Origin: an uncultured Collinsella sp.
Lineage (GTDB): Bacteria; Actinomycetota; Coriobacteriia; Coriobacteriales; Coriobacteriaceae
Assembly: GCA_900543275.1 (NCBI GenBank)
Contig: UQQL01000068.1
Location: 1 to 10,257 of the forward strand
Reading direction: 5' to 3'
DNA: 10,257 nucleotides
The position numbers were made by a program, and so were the translations under genes. This document shows positions 6,984 to 10,257 of the stretch, one piece after another. The notes below the pieces were generated by a model. It was given only the letters and a program-made list of their open reading frames with translations. It ran no database searches and had not been told where the DNA came from. Numbering within the stretch: position 1 is the stretch's first letter; each line of letters begins with the position of its first letter.

Positions 6984-8111
6984 ATGATCAATCGCAAGGC
7001 CATCGGTTACATCACCGCTAACTACTCTTCGACCTACGGCAGCGTGCTGCTCAAGGATCGTCCCATCGCGTCCGTTCCGTTTTTGGGCCGCTACCGCCTA
7101 ATCGACTTCCCGCTGTCCAACATGATGAATGCCGGCATTAAGACCGTCGGCGTCGTCATGCCGGGCAACTACCGCTCGCTGATCGACCATGTGGGCTCGG
7201 GCAAGGACTGGGGCCTGGACCGCAAGAAGGGCGGTCTGTTCATGGTGCCCGGCAACGCGTATGGCACCACCAAGGGCGGCATGCGCTTCCTGCTGCGCGA
7301 CATCATCTCCAACAAGACGCTGTTCCAGCGCTCGGAGAAGCCCTATGTCGTGATGATGGGCACCAACATCATCTTTAATATGGACCTCAACACCATCATC
7401 GAGGCGCACGAGAACTCCGGTGCCCAGATGACCGTGGTGTACTGCAAGGCCACGCGCAACGTCGATGACGAGACCAAGCTCGAGATTAACGAGAACGGCC
7501 GCCTGACGGGCGTGAGCGCCGGCGTCGCGTATGGCGACAACGCGTCTATGGACTGCTGCATCGTCAACCGCGAGACGCTGCTCGAGATTATCGACCACTA
7601 CCAGGCCGCCGACTATCTGGACCTACTCGAGGCACTCCAGGGCGACTTTGGCAACATCGACGTGTGCAGCTACGAGTACAAGGGCGAGGTCGTGGGCGTG
7701 TTTAGCGAGAAGTCGCTGTATCGACGCAGCATGGACCTGCTCGACCAGACCGTGGCCGACCAGCTCTTTGACCCCGAGCGCCCGATCCTGACCAAGGCTC
7801 ACGATGTGCCTCCTTCGCGCTATGCGACCGGCAGCCACGCCTGCAACTCGATCATCTCGGCCGGCTGCATCATCAAGGGCACCGTGCGCAACTCGATCCT
7901 GTCGCGCGGCGTCGTGGTCGAGGAGGGCGCCTCGGTGACCAACTCGATCATCAACCAGAGCTGCGTCATCAAGAGCGGCGCACGCGTCGAGAATGCCATT
8001 CTGGACAAGAACAACGTGGTTCCCACCAACACCGAGCTTCGCGGCACGCCCGAGAACATCCTGGTGCTGGGCAAGGCTCCGTTAACTTCCGACACCACCG
8101 TCGTACGTTAA
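6984..8111 (+). CDS. glgD: GlgD, accessory subunit of ADP-glucose pyrophosphorylase
   Basis: This 375-aa GlgC paralogue shares LGRYRLIDFPLSNMMNAGI with GlgC and has the same two-domain layout: a nucleotidyltransferase-like fold, then a beta-helix from about residue 285. The catalytic motifs are degenerate. The GGxGxRL loop is replaced by GYITANYSSTYG (8-19), GlgC SGDHLYRMD becomes GTNIIFNMD (126-134) so the metal-binding Asp is T127, and the FTEKPE glucose-1-phosphate motif is absent. This fits the GlgD family described in Bacillus and other Firmicutes, where GlgD has little activity alone and enhances GlgC in a hetero-oligomer. The start at ATG 6984 is set by the ribosome-binding site in the glgC 3' end. 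A non-catalytic partner role is inference from family knowledge and the lost residues. Confidence 0.9.
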   Translation: MINRKAIGYITANYSSTYGSVLLKDRPIASVPFLGRYRLIDFPLSNMMNAGIKTVGVVMPGNYRSLIDHVGSGKDWGLDRKKGGLFMVPGNAYGTTKGGMRFLLRDIISNKTLFQRSEKPYVVMMGTNIIFNMDLNTIIEAHENSGAQMTVVYCKATRNVDDETKLEINENGRLTGVSAGVAYGDNASMDCCIVNRETLLEIIDHYQAADYLDLLEALQGDFGNIDVCSYEYKGEVVGVFSEKSLYRRSMDLLDQTVADQLFDPERPILTKAHDVPPSRYATGSHACNSIISAGCIIKGTVRNSILSRGVVVEEGASVTNSIINQSCVIKSGARVENAILDKNNVVPTNTELRGTPENILVLGKAPLTSDTTVVR

Positions 8112-8142
8112 CGTTGGCACCGCAATATCGCACGTAACAAGT

Positions 8143-8178
8143 AGAATAGCCGCCCGGTTTGCGCCAGGCGGCTATTCT
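8143..8178 (+). promoter_or_regulatory. 12-bp perfect hairpin in the glgD-glgA gap
   Basis: The arms AGAATAGCCGCC (8143-8154) and GGCGGCTATTCT (8167-8178) pair perfectly around a 12-base loop. The hairpin starts 31 bases after the glgD stop and ends 23 bases before the glgA ATG. No T-run follows on either strand, so it is not a standard intrinsic terminator. It could stabilise the upstream mRNA, attenuate glgA expression, or be an operator. A TAGAAT hexamer resembling a -10 box overlaps the left arm (8142-8147) but lacks a well-spaced -35. Confidence 0.6.
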
Positions 8179-8201
8179 CGAATTGCAACATGGGAGACAA
8201 T

Positions 8202-10228
8202 ATGGCAGATTCCAGCAAAAAGATGCAGATCGTGTTTGCCTCGGCCGAGTGCGCACCGTTTGTGAAGACCGGTGGCCTGGGCGACGTGGCGGGCTCGCTG
8301 CCTGCGGCGCTTGTGCGCGCCGGCGCCGAAGTTATCGTGATGGTGCCCAAGTACGCCACCATCAAGGGCGAGTACAAGGCGCAGATGGAGCACTTCTCCG
8401 ACTTTTACGTGAGCCTGGGCTGGCGCAACGAGTACTGCGGGCTCGAGAAGCTCGAGCACGACGGCGTCACCTATATGTTCATCGACAACGAGCGCTACTT
8501 TGCGCGCGACTATCCGTACGGCTTCTTTGACGACGGTGAGCGCTTTGCGTTCTTCTCCAAGGCCATCACCGAGAGCCTGCAGCACCTGCCGGCCGGCTTT
8601 GAGTGCGACATCCTGCACTGCAACGACTGGCAGACGGCACTGGCGCCCGTGTTCTTGCGCGAGTTCTACCAGGGCCTGCCGCTGTACGACCGCGTCAAGA
8701 CCGTGTTCTCGATCCACAACGTGGCGTTCCAGGGCCAGTTTAGCGACACCGTGATGGAGGACATCCTGGGCGTGGCGCATATTCCGGCGGCCGCCTCGCA
8801 GCTGCGTTGCGACGCCTGCAGCATCAACTACATGCTGGGCGCCCTGCGCTATGCCGACGCCATCACCACGGTGAGCCCCACCTATGCCAACGAGATCCAG
8901 ACGCCCGAATTTGGCGAGGGCCTGGACGGTGTGCTGCGCGAGCGCTCCTATGCGCTGCAGGGTATTTTGAATGGCATCGACGTCGCGGGCTTTGACCCGG
9001 AGACCGACAAGCGCATTGCCGCCAACTACACGGTTGACGACCGCGCGGGCAAGGCCGTGTGCAAGGCCAAGCTGCAGGAAGAGCTGGGGCTCGAGGTGCG
9101 CGACGACCGCCCGCTTATGGTGATGGTCACGCGCCTGACGCGCCAGAAGGGCATGGACCTGGTCATGTACGCGCTTGACCGCATTCTGGCCGGCGGCGTG
9201 CAGGTGGCGGTGCTGGGCACCGGCGACCGCGACTATGAGGACGGCCTGCGCTACTTCCAGAACAAGTACCCCGGCACCATGGCCGCGCGCATCGAGTTCG
9301 ATCCGGCGCTGTCGCAGCGCATGTATGCTGCCGCCGACATGTTCCTGATGCCGTCGAAGTTTGAGCCCTGTGGCCTGTCGCAGATCATCGCCATGCGCTA
9401 CGGCACCCTGCCCATCGTGCGCGAGACCGGCGGTCTAAAGGACACGGTGATCCCGTATAACGAGTTTACCGGCGAGGGCACGGGCTTCTCGTTTAGTAAC
9501 TTTAACGGCGACGAAATGGGCGACGCCGTGTTCCGTGCGGCGCGTCTGTTCTGGGATAACCGCGACGCCTGGAACCAGCTGGTCACGCAGGCCATGAGCC
9601 AGGACTTTAGCTGGACGCGCTCGGCCGACAAGTATCTGGACCTGTACTTCTTTATGCATCCGGAGATTGAGAGGCCGGCGGCTGTTGTCGACGAGCCTGA
9701 GGCTGTTACTGAGCCGGTGGCCGCTGAGGAGCCCAAGGCCGAGGAGAAGCCGGTTGAGGCTGAGCCCGCAAAGGCCGAGCCTGAAATGAAGGTCGAGGCC
9801 ACTCCCGAGCCCGAGGTGATGCCTGCTGCGAAGTCTACGGCAAAGAAGACCGCGACTCGTAAGACGACGGCTAAGAAGGCCACGACCACAAAGGCCGCTG
9901 CGAGCAAGGTCACCGCTGCCAAGGCAACGACCACGCGCAAGCGCACCACCGCAGCAGCCAAGAAGGCTGCCGAGGCCGAGGCCGCTCCTGAGGTAAAGGC
10001 TGAATCCGCCATCGAGGCCAAGCCCGCCGTCAAGGCACCGGCCAAGACCGCTGCCAAGAAGGCAACGACCGCCAAGAAGACCACGGCAACGAAGGCCGCC
10101 ACGACCAAGGCAGCCGCAATGCCGGCCGCCAAAGTCGAGGAGACGCCCGCCGAATCCAAGGCCAAGGTAACCGTCGAGGCCAAGCCGGCCGCCAAGACCA
10201 CCACGCGCAAGCGCGCAACGACGACGGC
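8202..10228 (+). CDS. glgA: Glycogen synthase (ADP-glucose), GT5, with long acidic/basic C-terminal extension; 3' end off contig
   Basis: It transfers glucose from ADP-glucose to growing alpha-1,4 glucan chains. The frame is open for 675 codons plus two bases and meets the adapter without a stop. The GT5 core (about 8-490) starts with the ADP-glucose loop KTGGLGDVAGSLP (K22) and includes LHCNDWQTAL, SIHNVAFQG, VSPTYANEIQ, MVTRLTRQKGMDL, and SKFEPCGLSQIIAMRYGTLPIVRETGGLKDT with E388 in the conserved EPCGL motif. Bacterial GlgA is usually about 480 aa, so everything after about residue 490 is extra: an acidic Glu/Pro stretch, then a Lys/Ala/Thr-rich stretch. GGAG (8193-8196) lies 5 bases before the ATG. 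It is the last glg gene visible, 90 bases after glgD with a strong hairpin between. A protein prediction through the end gains a false adapter peptide starting CLLYTSDAA. Confidence 0.95.
9690..10228 (+). other. Acidic-then-basic low-complexity extension of GlgA
   Basis: Residues 497-538 (42 aa) have 15 acidic residues, 4 Lys and many Pro and Ala. Residues 544-675 (132 aa) have 28 Lys, 5 Arg, 42 Ala, 30 Thr and 9 acidic residues. TTTRKR occurs at 576-581 and 666-671, with 15 identical bases (ACCACGCGCAAGCGC at 9930-9944 and 10200-10214). AKK/TTK-type units recur between them. The region is expected to be disordered and continues beyond the contig, so its true length is unknown. Confidence 0.9.
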
Positions 10229-10257
10229 CTGTCTCTTATACACATCTGACGCTGCCG
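10229..10257. other. Nextera/Tn5 library adapter remnant (right end)
   Basis: CTGTCTCTTATACACATCT (10229-10247) is the reverse complement of the Tn5 mosaic end, followed by GACGCTGCCG, the read-1 side adapter tail. It is library sequence. It truncates glgA. Confidence 0.98.

Noticed and set aside
5792..7003. A 403-codon open frame on the - strand opposite glgC
   Set aside because: Antisense shadow of an unambiguous GlgC; no protein-family features.
8172..8780. A 202-codon open frame on the - strand opposite the 5' part of glgA
   Set aside because: Antisense shadow of the GT5 core; it also runs into the hairpin upstream of glgA.
9398..10243. - strand frames near the right end whose proteins begin MYKRQ or MCIRDR
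   Set aside because: Their first residues are translated from the Nextera adapter, a known artefact, and the rest is the complement of the GlgA low-complexity tail.
1..10257. CRISPR arrays, insertion sequences, tRNA or rRNA genes, phage or defence genes
   Set aside because: I saw no regularly spaced repeats, transposase or integrase motifs, tRNA-like cloverleaf or rRNA signature; the Tn5 mosaic ends are library adapters, not a resident transposon.

Overview
The window is about 10.2 kb of GC-rich bacterial DNA that is almost entirely a glycogen-metabolism cluster. Five genes on the + strand, in the order glgB, glgP, glgC, glgD, glgA, follow a divergent and truncated HAD-family phosphatase gene on the - strand. 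My best guess at the source is a Coriobacteriia-type actinobacterium such as gut Collinsella. This is inferred from the GC-rich coding style combined with a GlgC/GlgD pair typical of Firmicutes, and from recall rather than any search. Both ends of the window are sequencing-library adapter, so the real DNA runs from about 26 to 10228.

Layout: 1-25 adapter; 27-611 (-) N-terminal 195 codons of a HAD hydrolase, cut at the contig edge; 612-942 a 331-base AT-rich divergent regulatory region with several inverted repeats; 943-3204 glgB (branching enzyme); 3299-5725 glgP (phosphorylase); 5831-6979 glgC and 6984-8111 glgD (ADP-glucose pyrophosphorylase catalytic and accessory subunits, 4 bases apart); 8202-10228 glgA (glycogen synthase, open to the contig edge); 10229-10257 adapter. 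The glg genes are all co-directional with gaps of 94, 105, 4 and 90 bases. No clear intrinsic terminator lies between them, so one operon with internal regulation is likely.

The pathway is complete from glucose-1-phosphate to branched glycogen and back. GlgC with GlgD makes ADP-glucose, GlgA elongates alpha-1,4 chains, GlgB adds alpha-1,6 branches, and GlgP releases glucose-1-phosphate. No debranching enzyme or phosphoglucomutase is present in the window.

The most unusual content is at the protein ends. GlgB ends in a tail of about 70 residues rich in Lys and Ala, like histone H1. GlgA carries a C-terminal extension of at least 180 residues, first acidic (Glu/Pro) and then basic (Lys/Ala/Thr), that runs off the contig. 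The two tails share a TRKR motif and a similar composition, suggesting an add-on module shared by the two polymer-building enzymes; GlgP, GlgC and GlgD do not have it. Other points to check are a His-to-Gly change in GlgB conserved region I, a cluster of GTAAAAC half-sites in the divergent promoter region, and strong hairpins in the glgA and glgB leaders.
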